Counted from the stretch's first letter, positions 41,809 to 50,891 are shown. The stretch: DNA of 51,863 nucleotides from Candidatus Sumerlaeia bacterium (GCA_028284075.1 JANQSL010000007.1:1-51863); one strand, 5' to 3'. Program-made: numbers and translations. Notes: a model not told the origin generated them from the letters alone.

Positions 41809-42369
41809 TCAACTCTTGGCTCTCCCGACTTCCCGGTCCGCTTCATCCGGCAGGTTCGGAATGAGCCTGCCCACTCCCGCCAGGAAGTTGCCGGCAGATT
41901 GAACGGTCGCGCGCCCGTTGCGCTCAACGGCGTGCTTGGGCGCGAGCAGCTTGCCGGATATCTGCATGCTGGGCCTCGGCATCTGAACCTTCACAATGGC
42001 GTTTTTTGACGCCGGGACCGGTGGAGCGGAGCGAACGACGTTGTCTTTGCTTTCATTCAAAAACAGAATGCCACCGGCAATCACAAGGAAGACTGCCGCC
42101 GCTGTCGCGAGTACACGCCATTCAGACAAAACCCTGCGAGGGTCGGGCTCCGCATGCATCCGCTCCATCACCCGATCCCGCAGATCATCCGGACACGGAG
42201 GCGTTTCGATCTCCAACACCTCCGGAAGAATATCGTCAACCGCAAGCAGTTCCTCGAGCAACATGCGCAAATCCGAATCGTTCGAAACGGCATCAAGAAC
42301 GCGTGCATCCGGATCACGCCCTTCATCGAGAGCGTTCTGGACTTCCTTTAGCAGTTCGTCCCGATTCAT
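41809..42369 (-). CDS. Anti-sigma-factor-like membrane protein
   Basis: 186 residues: a cytoplasmic N-terminal part with helices (LRMLLEELLAVDDILPEVL), one membrane helix near 88-107 (VLATAAAVFLVIAGGILFL) and a short outside part. Coupled by an ATGA overlap to the ECF sigma gene, the usual place for its anti-sigma factor. The zinc HxxxCxxC motif of many anti-sigma factors is not present. Function is inferred from position. Confidence 0.78.
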   Translation of the reverse strand: MNRDELLKEVQNALDEGRDPDARVLDAVSNDSDLRMLLEELLAVDDILPEVLEIETPPCPDDLRDRVMERMHAEPDPRRVLSEWRVLATAAAVFLVIAGGILFLNESKDNVVRSAPPVPASKNAIVKVQMPRPSMQISGKLLAPKHAVERNGRATVQSAGNFLAGVGRLIPNLPDEADREVGRAKS

Positions 42370-42983
42370 TTGCTCGCTCCTTCCGAGCCACCACCGAAAA
42401 CAGCCTGTCGAAGTCTAAGGCGCGCGCGATGTAATGCAACCTTGACGGCGCCCGGTTTTTTCCCGATGACGCGGGCGATTTCGGTGATAGACATCTCGTC
42501 GTGATAGAACATGGACACAATTGCATTCGATTCCGGCGCAAGGCCGTCGACCGCCTGCCGCAACTGACCGGCTATTTCGGCTCGAACGACAGTTTCACGA
42601 GAGCTCTCTTCCTGCGCCGGCATTCGCCCGACAACCTCATCGTCGAGAGGGACGATGCGTGCCTCCCTGCGCATATAAGAGACTGCAAGATTCAATGCGA
42701 TGCGAATCAGCCATGGGCGAAACGGACGAGAGTCGTCAAACTCGGACAACCGGCGCCAGGCCCGTATAAACGCTTCCTGCGTAATGTCTTCGGCTGCCTC
42801 CCGCGACCGAACGATACGCCAAACTGTGGCAAACACGGCTTTCTGGTGACGGATAACCAGCAGGCTGAAGTCGTCCCGACCTCCGGCACGGACCCGCCGA
42901 ACCACGACGGAGTCCGCCGAAGACCCGGCTTCGGCGGATGTTGCTCCCGGACGCGCGATCGACACGGTTTCGATGCTTTCCAT
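42366..42983 (-). CDS. ECF-type RNA polymerase sigma factor
   Basis: 205 residues. Region 2: LVIRHQKAVFATVWRIVRSREAAEDITQEAFIRAWRRL and then WLIRIALNLAVSYMRR; region 4: LAPESNAIVSMFYHDEMSITEIA and VALHRARLRLRQAVF. ATG 42983 has GAGG five bases upstream; an ATG at 42998 overlaps the upstream stop as TGATG and is an alternative start, extending the unstructured N-terminus. Directs transcription of envelope or stress genes; probably of its own operon, judged from the promoter at 43960-43985. Confidence 0.93.
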   Translation of the reverse strand: MESIETVSIARPGATSAEAGSSADSVVVRRVRAGGRDDFSLLVIRHQKAVFATVWRIVRSREAAEDITQEAFIRAWRRLSEFDDSRPFRPWLIRIALNLAVSYMRREARIVPLDDEVVGRMPAQEESSRETVVRAEIAGQLRQAVDGLAPESNAIVSMFYHDEMSITEIARVIGKKPGAVKVALHRARLRLRQAVFGGGSEGASK

Positions 42984-42997
42984 GCGACCTCGCGACA

Positions 42998-43903
42998 TCA
43001 CTGGTCCAGATTCTTGATCATCTCGATGGCGGTCCTGCTGTCGATACTCCCGAAAACGCGCACGGTGCCTCCCGACTGCTCCGCGGTCAGATACTTCGCC
43101 GCCATATGAGCATGAGGCTGCTCCTCACTCAAGAGCTTTGAAGCAGCGAGCAATCCGTTGGCAATCTCAAGGTACTCCGCTGTCCGTTCGGGACGATCGG
43201 GAACAGCCGTTAATGCAGCCGCGACCTGATCGTTGGCGAAGTTCAGCGAGAGGGTGGCAAGCTGCAGATCGACAGCTCGTGCGAACTCGCCGAATTCGCA
43301 GTCAATCCATGGCGTGCGCACAAGAGCGCCGTGGAACACGGCCTGTGCAGCATCCTGAGGCATCATTCGCCCCGCATCACTCTGAAGAAACGATGTGCCG
43401 GGGTTGGCGCGCGTCCTGAGTACTGCTTCCATTGCATCGCGGCTCCCGGTAATGACGAGCAAACCGTCCGGGAGGAAGACACCATGTTTGTTTCCGTCGT
43501 CGATCCAGCTGTGCACGGATGCTCCGGATATTTGAAGCTCTTCATAGCTTTCGTTCAAACGAACCAAATCGACGAGTTTTTCCTCATTGAAGCGTCCTTT
43601 CGCGACAATGATCATGGATTCGTCTTCGTCGATCCGCCCGAACAGATGAATTTCGTCGATATCGTTGAACAAATCAAGATCCGTCATGTTCTGGAGAAAC
43701 TTGGCTTCGCGCTGTGCTTTCTCACGACCGTATTCCTCAAGAATACGGTCCCAGAGCGAAGTCTCAAGAAAGGCTTTCACGTCCAGACGGGCAACGATCT
43801 CGGATTCGTTCGGGGCGAGAGCCAGAGGGGATTGCGCGGCTGTCGGGGGGACAAATCCCGCCAAAAGGAGGAAAATCGCGGCAAACACGCGAACTGTATT
43901 CAT
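42998..43903 (-). CDS. Secreted protein of the ECF sigma operon, unknown function
   Basis: 301 residues with a signal peptide (MNTVRVFAAIFLLLAGFVPPTAAQS, cut near 24) and a mature domain of mixed alpha/beta character (LPDGLLVITGSRDAMEAVL, FARAVDLQLATLSLNFANDQVAA). I recognise no named family; loosely similar to secreted proteins of DUF3352 type. It is the first gene of the secreted-sigma-anti-sigma operon; AAAGGACG precedes the ATG. A role as stress target or signal for the sigma factor is only inference. Confidence 0.8.
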   Translation of the reverse strand: MNTVRVFAAIFLLLAGFVPPTAAQSPLALAPNESEIVARLDVKAFLETSLWDRILEEYGREKAQREAKFLQNMTDLDLFNDIDEIHLFGRIDEDESMIIVAKGRFNEEKLVDLVRLNESYEELQISGASVHSWIDDGNKHGVFLPDGLLVITGSRDAMEAVLRTRANPGTSFLQSDAGRMMPQDAAQAVFHGALVRTPWIDCEFGEFARAVDLQLATLSLNFANDQVAAALTAVPDRPERTAEYLEIANGLLAASKLLSEEQPHAHMAAKYLTAEQSGGTVRVFGSIDSRTAIEMIKNLDQ

Positions 43904-43952
43904 TGTGGCGTCCTTTAAGTTGGCTGTTTGGTTGGAAGCAGGCCTGTTTCAC

Positions 43953-43985
43953 AAAGTTCTACGCAAAAGGGACGAAAAGGTTACA
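43953..43985 (-). promoter_or_regulatory. ECF-type promoter of the sigma operon
   Basis: On the minus strand TGTAAC (43985-43980), then 16 bases, then CGTA (43963-43960). This is very close to the TGAAAC-N16-CGTA pattern of ECF factors such as SigW. Transcription would begin near 43953, giving a 50-base leader before the secreted-protein gene at 43903. It suggests self-activation by the sigma factor encoded in the operon. Confidence 0.6.
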
Positions 43986-44201
43986 GGATGCCGACCGTGA
44001 CTTTCTCCAATGTCGAACGAGAAAGACGAGACGGGAGAGTTTCATAAATGCGCATATTAAATGACTATTAATGGCCTTGTTTTGAGGAACCGTGAGCGCC
44101 GCTCTTGACCCTCAACAGCCAGCCCGACAGCGTGATCCGCCTGTGAGAAATCAATGAGCGGGAAAGCCTCCCGGCCCGCCACTTCAAATCCGGAGCCCGT
44201 C

Positions 44202-46205
44202 ATGGCCGAGAATCAGCAGCAAGCCGCTGGCGAAGAGCACCACAGCGTCCACATCGGTGAACCCGACACTCGCGGACGAAGAATCACGCCGTGGGCGTGG
44301 GTGCCGTCGGTTAACTTTCTTCAGGGAATGCAATACATCCTGGTCACTCAGATGTTTATCATCGTGTTTTATACGATGGGCATTCCCAACAGCACGGCGC
44401 TTTTCTGGCTGGGACTCCTGAGTCTTCCCTGGACGATCAAGCCACTTTGGGGTCCGCTGATCGACAAATACTGGACCAAGCGCAACTGGACAACAACGAT
44501 GCAGTTGCTTGTTGGTGCCGCGCTGCTTGGCTCCGCCTTTACAGTCCTGCTGCCTGACGCGGAAGTGTTTGGTCTTCCCGCTTTCTTCATCATCACGATT
44601 CTTGTCCTCTTCCTGGTGGCCTTTGCCAGCGCGACCCATGATATTGCCTGTGACGGTTATTACATGCTCGCACTGAGCGAGCGACAGCAGGCATTCTTTG
44701 TCGGTATCCGCAGCACAGCCTTTCGAGTGGGATGGATCTTCACCCTCGGGCCACTTGTCTATCAGGCTGATATTGTACAGAAGATTACGGGGCCGACTCC
44801 CGAGTATTTTGCCATTCAGGCCATCGCGCCGGACAGCTCTCCCGTTGAGCCGGAGGGTCTTCCCTCAAGCCAGCCAAGATCTGATGGCGAGCAGGGTATT
44901 GTCGTCGACAGCAGCACTATTGCCGTCGAACGAGGCGAGTCGGCCGAATACGGTATTCGTCTGGCTCAGGACCCTGGTGCCGACAAGACAATCACGGTTG
45001 TTCTGAAGGAACGCGAGAAGGTTCAGGAGGTGACGATCGATCCGAAAGTTCTGACGTTCACGTCGGAAGACTGGCAAACTGCAAAACCTGTAACGGTGAA
45101 AGTCGATGGCAAGCTCAAGGAGAGCGCCACTGCCATATTTCAGATTACGGCAGGTAACGTGGCTCTTGGATGGGCGGTCGTTCTTGTTACGGCAGGGCTG
45201 ATTTACTTCCTTCTCGCCACATTCCACCGCTTCCTGCTGCCAACCGCGAAAGCGGATGCAGTGGAAACCGAAGATAGACCACCGTTCCACATACCAGCCC
45301 TGGCGGTGGCGGCCACGATTCTTGTGCCTTTCCTGCTGGGCTATACCACCTATCGAGTCATCATGGTCCAACAGGACACACTTGGCCCCAATATCTTCGG
45401 AGCGCTAGCATCGTCGACTGAAGCTGCAGACGTAAAGCTGTACAGCTTTCTCTACAAGTTGACGGCAATACTCATCCCCACGTCACTCGGGTTTGTCCTG
45501 TTCTTTGTCCCGGGCCTGAAAACTGTCACACGGTCCTTCTTTCGCAAGATGTCGGACGTCAGCCGAATCGGTTTTGTCGATGTGTTCACAACCTTCTTCG
45601 CCAAAGAAAAGATCGCCGTCGTTCTTTCTTTCATTCTTCTCTACCGTCTTGGCGAAATACCCTTATCGTCGCTCAAGGCGCCTTTCCTTCTGGGATCCAC
45701 CGATACCGGTGGAATTAACATGTCACTGTCGGAGTTTGCTTTTGCCAACTCCGTGATCTACGTGATAGCATTAATCGTTGGCGGTCTGTTCAGCGGCTGG
45801 CTGATTTCAACATTCGGACTGAAGAAGATTATCTGGATTCTGGTGGCATTCATGCACCTGCCCAACCTGGGATATGTTTATATGTCCTATGCTCTCCCGG
45901 AGAGTCTTGTCATCATCAACGGACTGATCGGCTTCGAGGCATTTGGCTACGGCGTCGGTCTGTCCGCTTTCCTGATGGTGATGATCATGGCCGCAAAGGG
46001 CCCCTACAAGACCGCACACTATGCGCTCTGTACAGGCTTCATGGCGCTTGGGGTCATGATCCCTCAAATGCCAAGCGGCTTTATTCAGGAGGTTCTGGGT
46101 TATCAGAAGTTCTTCGTTCTGGTCATGATCCTGATCATTCCAGGATGCCTTTTGATCCCGTTCCTGCCTATCGATCCAAACTTCGGAAAGAGAGACGAGG
46201 CCTAG
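44202..46205 (+). CDS. AmpG-like MFS transporter with an inserted periplasmic domain
   Basis: 667 residues. It has the features of the AmpG/PAT group: GIPNSTALFWLGLLSLPWTIKPLWGPLID, FASATHDIACDGYYMLAL (membrane helix 4) and RSTAFRVGWIFTLGP (helix 5). Between helices 5 and 6 there is an insertion of about 125 residues (about 195-318), mostly beta strands: ERGESAEYGIRLAQ, KVLTFTSEDWQTAKPVTVKV. This should project into the periplasm. The wording resembles beta-sandwich repeats of surface proteins. About 12 helices are predicted. ATG 44202 has GGAG six bases upstream; an ATG at 44154 lacks one. AmpG carries muropeptides inward; substrate here uncertain. Confidence 0.85.
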   Translation: MAENQQQAAGEEHHSVHIGEPDTRGRRITPWAWVPSVNFLQGMQYILVTQMFIIVFYTMGIPNSTALFWLGLLSLPWTIKPLWGPLIDKYWTKRNWTTTMQLLVGAALLGSAFTVLLPDAEVFGLPAFFIITILVLFLVAFASATHDIACDGYYMLALSERQQAFFVGIRSTAFRVGWIFTLGPLVYQADIVQKITGPTPEYFAIQAIAPDSSPVEPEGLPSSQPRSDGEQGIVVDSSTIAVERGESAEYGIRLAQDPGADKTITVVLKEREKVQEVTIDPKVLTFTSEDWQTAKPVTVKVDGKLKESATAIFQITAGNVALGWAVVLVTAGLIYFLLATFHRFLLPTAKADAVETEDRPPFHIPALAVAATILVPFLLGYTTYRVIMVQQDTLGPNIFGALASSTEAADVKLYSFLYKLTAILIPTSLGFVLFFVPGLKTVTRSFFRKMSDVSRIGFVDVFTTFFAKEKIAVVLSFILLYRLGEIPLSSLKAPFLLGSTDTGGINMSLSEFAFANSVIYVIALIVGGLFSGWLISTFGLKKIIWILVAFMHLPNLGYVYMSYALPESLVIINGLIGFEAFGYGVGLSAFLMVMIMAAKGPYKTAHYALCTGFMALGVMIPQMPSGFIQEVLGYQKFFVLVMILIIPGCLLIPFLPIDPNFGKRDEA

Positions 46206-46243
46206 TTGACCGGACAGGAGGCGGAGAGGGAACTGGCAGACCG

Positions 46244-46504
46244 ATGGAAACAAATCCCGCCCTGAAGGCGGCACGCAAGCTGGTCATTGGGGTGATCGGT
46301 GGGACAGTCGTGATTGCCGGCATCGCGATGCTTGTCCTGCCGGGACCCGCAATTGTTGTCATCCCGCTGGGGCTGGCGATTCTGGCGACGGAATTTGTCT
46401 GGGCGAAACGGCTGCTGAGCAGAGTCAGAAGTGAGGTTCAGAAGAGGACCAAAGGAAACAGATCCAAGACTGATAACAGCGGAAAAACCAATGGCGACGT
46501 TTGA
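46244..46504 (+). CDS. PGPGW-family small membrane protein
   Basis: 86 residues from ATG 46244. Two hydrophobic helices flank the LPGPAIVVIPLGLAIL signature of the putative transmembrane PGPGW family, here with A in place of G/W, followed by a basic tail (RVRSEVQKRTKGNRSK). Function unknown. It begins 38 bases after the transporter gene and is probably cotranscribed. The frame upstream of 46244 overlaps the transporter and is not used. Confidence 0.85.
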   Translation: METNPALKAARKLVIGVIGGTVVIAGIAMLVLPGPAIVVIPLGLAILATEFVWAKRLLSRVRSEVQKRTKGNRSKTDNSGKTNGDV

Positions 46505-46518
46505 GAGTTGGCAGGCTG

Positions 46519-47046
46519 CTAGTTCGTGTTGTCATAAGGATAGTCGGGGTTTTGATCCGGAGGAGGAGGGTTCCATTCGTCGTTATAAACGTCCTGCATC
46601 TCCTCGTCATCGTCGTCCCACAAAGCCCTGGTGCCTGGAAAATAGAGGCTTCCCCAAGGCTCTCCCTCTTTACGCCATGGACTGACGCCGTTGGGGAAAT
46701 TGGGCCAGACGGATCGGCAGACAATGTAGTCGACGCCGCCAATCACCCACGAGACACCCTGGAACAGATAGTAGGCGACACTGATTCCAATACCGGCGTT
46801 AAAACCTCCCTGAAGCGTCCAGCCAACGTTTGCTCCCGGCGTTGGAGTCGGGTTCGACTTGTCAGCCCAAAATTGAAACACGTTCGTGAGTGAGACAAGA
46901 GGGGCATCCACAACATCACGAACCCCTGTCAAGGGAGTCAGAGCAACTTTCCCTGCTGTGTGCATCCGGCCGTGGGCACAGCCCGACCCAAACAAAAGGG
47001 CGGAAAAAAACAAAACCAACAGAGAGAATCGAAGAAAACGGGGCAT
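46519..47046 (-). CDS. Exosortase-type-like small lipoprotein, function unknown
   Basis: 175 residues. Signal MPRFLRFSLLVLFFSALLFGSGCAHGR with lipobox GSGC (C near 24). The mature protein has VALTPLTGVRDVVDAPLVSLTNVFQF, a hydrophobic stretch (about 95-112, GISVAYYLFQGVSWVIGGVDYI) and a proline- and aspartate-rich tail. I recognise no family; the exosortase link suggested by the label has no support beyond its lipoprotein nature, so treat it as a plain unknown lipoprotein. It is followed 14 bases away by the oppositely directed PGPGW gene. Confidence 0.7.
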   Translation of the reverse strand: MPRFLRFSLLVLFFSALLFGSGCAHGRMHTAGKVALTPLTGVRDVVDAPLVSLTNVFQFWADKSNPTPTPGANVGWTLQGGFNAGIGISVAYYLFQGVSWVIGGVDYIVCRSVWPNFPNGVSPWRKEGEPWGSLYFPGTRALWDDDDEEMQDVYNDEWNPPPPDQNPDYPYDNTN

Positions 47047-47151
47047 GGCGATGCTCGCGAGCGGGGATTCGAGTACGGAATCAGCTACGCGGTGCAGTAT
47101 GGTTTGGACAAGGGTTATGTGGGAGAAAGTTGAGCGGCCGGCAAACAATGC

Positions 47152-49119
47152 TTAACCATATTTCGAACTCAGAGTTTGTGCCTCGATGATCAGGTTTTCG
47201 ATGGCCGTGCGAATATCACCCAGTTCTGATTCCTTGTTTCGTGCCCGCCAAAGTTCCTCGTATTCATCGTAGAGCGACTCCAACTCGATGGCAAACACCT
47301 CAAATCGTTGAGCCAGTCCCGGATTCGTCGCATCGCCGGTTTCGTGAACCGCCCGCACGAGCTGAATCTTCTCTCCGCAAAGACCCATCATGCGGCACAT
47401 GTGGACATATTCCGCCAAGTCGGTGGCGTCGCCTTGATTATTGGCTCCGAGACTCTCGAAGTACTCCACGCTTTTTTCGCTCTGCTCTTTAAGCTGCCCG
47501 GCATATTCGTCCGTCTTTTTCTCGACATGCTTATACTCGGAAAAGGGCTGATAGAATGTGCGCCAGGAGCCATAGGTCTCTCTGTCAAACGCCGTTGCAC
47601 GCAGCAGGTCCGCGGGTTTCGTGCTGTCCACGTTGAACATGCGTCGTGACCAGAACCGGTCAAAGGTTTGCTGATCCGTGGCTCCATTCCATGACAGTGC
47701 CGCTCCGAGTGCTGCACCGTGCCATGAGCCCGCCAGCAGATTGTAGTGTCCGTGATCTCCCCAGTCCGTGTTCAGCACGCCCATGGCGCCGTATTTGCGG
47801 CCGGCGTCGATGTAACGGCGAATGTTCAGTTCCGCATTGTCGATCCGGTTGAGGATTTCGTTCCATCCGCTGGTACCGGGGCAGACGTAGAAATCCACGC
47901 CCGCCTCACGGAACAACGCACAACTGTCGAAATCCGAATTGTACCGGTAACCCCAGTTCAAAAGAATGGTGTCTGTCGGGATCTCAGGGATCAGGTCCTC
48001 GTGCTGTTTGACGATGTCGCCCCAGAACATCATGCGCTTGCCGTGAGATTTACAGACTTCGTTGAGCCATGCTATGTGCTGCAGGTAGAGTCGTCCCTTC
48101 CCCATCTCTTCCGCCAGCCCTGCTGTTTTGCCCTTGCCAAGATCGTATGTCTCGTCTGCGCAGACATTGACATACTGTGAATCGAAGAGAGGAAGAAACT
48201 CGCCAAGCATCCGTTCCAAAAGCGCCAGTGCCTCGGGGTTGCTGACATCAATGGTCGCCCCCTTCATGCGCTGATACCATGTCAAGTCGCTCCATTCGCC
48301 CTCCAGCTCGACATCCGCAAGATGCCGATACTGTGGCAGGCTCAGTACTCCCGCCATATGGCCAAAGGCCTGAAGTGAGGGGACCAGATCGATGTGGCGA
48401 TCAGCACAGTAGCGATCCAGTTCCCGGATCTCTTCGGCCGTCAATCCATCGGGGTTTTGTGCAATTTCCGGATCGAAGCTAAAGGCGAACGTGTGCTCGA
48501 CATAGAGCTGGAGTTGGTTGGCCTTGTGATCCGCGAGATAGTCCGCAATGCGCTTCAATGTATCCAGTGTGGGAACTTTGCCACGAGTGACGTCGTGATA
48601 GAATCCTCGAAACTCGAAGTCGGGCTCATCCGTCATCGTCAGGCACGGCAACAGCGGTTTTGACTGCTGCTGCGCGATCTGTGTCAGGGTCACGATACCG
48701 TAATACAATCCCGAGTCGGAGTTGCCTGTCACGCGAACTTCTTCCGGACTGATGGACAGTACATATCCGTCTTTCGCCGGACCCTCCGTTACCGGATCGT
48801 TCCGAATCTCGAGGATCACGGGCGGGGTGCCGGTGTTTTGCACCTTCGGAGAAACGCCAAAGGTGTCTTCGCACCAATAAACGAAGGCGCTTGCGGCAAG
48901 CCGCTCGGGCTCCGACATGTTCTCTGGTAAAATCAGTGGTGTTTCATCAGTCAGAGGAAACGTGCCGTCTGCAGGGATGAAGGACTTGGGCTGAGGCAGG
49001 ATCATGAGAGGTTCGATGGATTCGGTCGATGCGGACCTGGAAGTAGCGGCGCAGGAAACAGCGGTGGCGACTGCCACGCACACAAGCGCCGAGAACAGAA
49101 GGCGGTTGATGGTTTTCAT
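47152..49119 (-). CDS. Beta-N-acetylhexosaminidase (GH20), lipoprotein
   Basis: 655 residues. Signal with lipobox AVSC (C23). An N-terminal GH20b-like domain (to about 150) leads to the catalytic barrel: FRGFYHDVTRGKVPTLDTLK, VPSLQAFGHMAG, and the catalytic Asp-Glu pair in NVCADETYDLGKG (D322, E323). It removes terminal N-acetylglucosamine or N-acetylgalactosamine from oligosaccharides, glycoproteins, chitin or muropeptides. A helical C-terminal domain starts near 520. Its gene follows the amidase gene by 63 bases. It acts outside the cytoplasm. Confidence 0.93.
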   Translation of the reverse strand: MKTINRLLFSALVCVAVATAVSCAATSRSASTESIEPLMILPQPKSFIPADGTFPLTDETPLILPENMSEPERLAASAFVYWCEDTFGVSPKVQNTGTPPVILEIRNDPVTEGPAKDGYVLSISPEEVRVTGNSDSGLYYGIVTLTQIAQQQSKPLLPCLTMTDEPDFEFRGFYHDVTRGKVPTLDTLKRIADYLADHKANQLQLYVEHTFAFSFDPEIAQNPDGLTAEEIRELDRYCADRHIDLVPSLQAFGHMAGVLSLPQYRHLADVELEGEWSDLTWYQRMKGATIDVSNPEALALLERMLGEFLPLFDSQYVNVCADETYDLGKGKTAGLAEEMGKGRLYLQHIAWLNEVCKSHGKRMMFWGDIVKQHEDLIPEIPTDTILLNWGYRYNSDFDSCALFREAGVDFYVCPGTSGWNEILNRIDNAELNIRRYIDAGRKYGAMGVLNTDWGDHGHYNLLAGSWHGAALGAALSWNGATDQQTFDRFWSRRMFNVDSTKPADLLRATAFDRETYGSWRTFYQPFSEYKHVEKKTDEYAGQLKEQSEKSVEYFESLGANNQGDATDLAEYVHMCRMMGLCGEKIQLVRAVHETGDATNPGLAQRFEVFAIELESLYDEYEELWRARNKESELGDIRTAIENLIIEAQTLSSKYG

Positions 49120-49182
49120 AAATTTAAAGGTAACCGGTTGGTCTCAGGGGGCAAGACGAGTGAGCATATTCTTCGGGATAAA

Positions 49183-49917
49183 TCAACCCTCTGTCGGAAC
49201 AAACTCCGTCGGTCCGTCTTCCATGGGAGGCAGGAGTTCAATCCCCGCCTGACCGGTCGGAAACTTCACGGCCCATTCATAGATCTGTCCGCCTGTGATA
49301 TAGCGGTGAAGATCCGCACCCGGACACACAGTCTGGCCGGGAGCCACGTCGCGGTGGCCGCTAATCGTGGCCAGATCGATACTGTGTCTGTTACCAAGCC
49401 ACGCCAGCAGATGCACAAGACTCTGCAACTGCTCTTTACTAACACGTTGTTCCTCGAAGTTGCCCATCAGATCGATCCCGATGTGGCCGGACACATCGTA
49501 CTTCGTATTGGTTTCAGGGGCAAACTCCGTCGAGCGCGCTTCGAAAATGGTCCCGTCGGGTGCAATCAGGTAGTGGTAGGGAACATCAGGCCAGCCCTTC
49601 TCCGCCTTGCCCCACGTCTGAAGGTTCTTCACCTTTGCGGCCGGGTCCGTGCCCGCCTTGAACACAACACCGCTATGATGTATCGTTAGATACTTCGGCG
49701 TGTGTCGTCGATCATCCATGTTATCCGGCTCACTCCCCCACTCTTCGGGCGTTACCATTGCCGGTTTGACAACATACGAGTAGCTCACCTCCGTCGGCCT
49801 GGGAGCATCCGCATTTATCGGGCGTGCCTCCTGGGCTATCGCTTTGTCGGATGACGCGCAGGCGGTTATGCAAATCGCGATTGCTGCAAGAACCGGAGCC
49901 TGAAGAAATGATTTCAT
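49183..49917 (-). CDS. N-acetylmuramoyl-L-alanine amidase (Amidase_2), lipoprotein
   Basis: 244 residues. Lipobox ITAC (C near 20). The amidase domain shows the zinc ligands: histidine in LTIHHSGV (about 81-84), histidine in SGHRDVAPGQTVCPG (about 194-208) and the cysteine of the same stretch; YHYLIAPDGTIFE and GHIGIDLMGNFE are family motifs. It cleaves the amide bond between muramic acid and the peptide. The ATG overlaps the stop of the SMP-30 gene as ATGA. Together with GH20 it would trim peptidoglycan fragments. Confidence 0.92.
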   Translation of the reverse strand: MKSFLQAPVLAAIAICITACASSDKAIAQEARPINADAPRPTEVSYSYVVKPAMVTPEEWGSEPDNMDDRRHTPKYLTIHHSGVVFKAGTDPAAKVKNLQTWGKAEKGWPDVPYHYLIAPDGTIFEARSTEFAPETNTKYDVSGHIGIDLMGNFEEQRVSKEQLQSLVHLLAWLGNRHSIDLATISGHRDVAPGQTVCPGADLHRYITGGQIYEWAVKFPTGQAGIELLPPMEDGPTEFVPTEG

Positions 49918-50891
49918 GGTGCTGTCCCGCTTTCGGTAGAAAGTTCCGCTTCCGGCGCCCAGAACAAACGCACACCGGGTGTTTCGACTTTCGTACGATA
50001 GAGTTTCCGTGTTTCGTCCTCCGTCACATACAGCGTTCGAAGGTCGGCTCCGGCAAACTCAACGTTGCTTGGTTTCTTCCCGGGAGTCTTCAGATTGCGA
50101 ATACGGGTACCATCGGGAGAAAAAACCGCCACGACTCCGCCACCGAAATGGGCAACGTAGAGATTGCCGCCGGTGTCAAAAGCCATTCCGTCGGGATCGC
50201 CCCCCGGCATGTCTGCAAAGACCTCGCGATTTATGAAGCTCCCGTCCTCTGAGACATCGTACCGCAGGACACGGTTCCATGCAGACTCGGCAACGTAGAC
50301 CTGCTTCGCGTTGGGAGAAAACGCGATCCCGTTGGCAAAGCCGAGTTCCCCCGCAGCCTGAGTCACTTCACCGGTTTTGGCATCGATCCGGTAGACGGCG
50401 CCTTTAGGATTCTCTCGCTTGTATGCCCAGGAATCCGTGAAGTACAGATTTCCCTTTGGATCAAAGGCGAGATCGTTTGGACGGACAACTCGTTCGCCGC
50501 CGTACTCAGTCGCAACGTATTCGCTCGAACCGTCCATACCAATCCTCAAGATTCCGGGCTCTCCATACTCGCAGGCATAGAGATAACCGTCGGCTCCAAA
50601 AGTCGTGCCGTTTGTGTTTTTGAGAGTAAACGGATCTTCCTTCGCTGCCAGAAAGAGCTGCGCTCCGGGGACCCCGTGACGAAGCCGATAAATCGCCTGG
50701 CCCGTGCAATCGGAGAAAAACAACTCACCCCGGCCGTTCCACGCAGGTCCTTCCGGAAAAGTACCTCCATCCGCGGCTTCAACCCAGCCGGGTTCGACAA
50801 TTTCCGTAGCCATAACGGCCTCGCTTTGCGCGGCAAGTGAGCCTGCGGTCACGAACACCGTGGCAAGACCACACAAAAAACGGCGCAACAT
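49914..50891 (-). CDS. SMP-30/gluconolactonase-like beta-propeller, exported
   Basis: 325 residues from ATG 50891 (a TTG at 50909 is possible). An N-terminal signal (MLRRFLCGLATVFVTAGSLAAQS) is followed by a six-bladed propeller with motifs FPEGPAWNGRGELFFSD, VVRPNDLAFDPKGNLYFTDSW, LGFANGIAFSPNAKQVYVAES and DGMAFDTGGNLYVAHFGGG. Members hydrolyse sugar lactones using a Ca or Zn ion held by Glu, Asn and Asp residues; candidates are in these motifs. Located outside the cytoplasm. The likely substrate is a sugar lactone; context with amidase and GH20 does not fix it. Confidence 0.88.
   Translation of the reverse strand: MLRRFLCGLATVFVTAGSLAAQSEAVMATEIVEPGWVEAADGGTFPEGPAWNGRGELFFSDCTGQAIYRLRHGVPGAQLFLAAKEDPFTLKNTNGTTFGADGYLYACEYGEPGILRIGMDGSSEYVATEYGGERVVRPNDLAFDPKGNLYFTDSWAYKRENPKGAVYRIDAKTGEVTQAAGELGFANGIAFSPNAKQVYVAESAWNRVLRYDVSEDGSFINREVFADMPGGDPDGMAFDTGGNLYVAHFGGGVVAVFSPDGTRIRNLKTPGKKPSNVEFAGADLRTLYVTEDETRKLYRTKVETPGVRLFWAPEAELSTESGTAP

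Noticed and set aside
46519-47046. Label exosortase-type for the small lipoprotein
   Set aside because: Nothing in the sequence supports a sorting signal (no PEP-CTERM tail); the protein is only an unknown lipoprotein, as its evidence text states.
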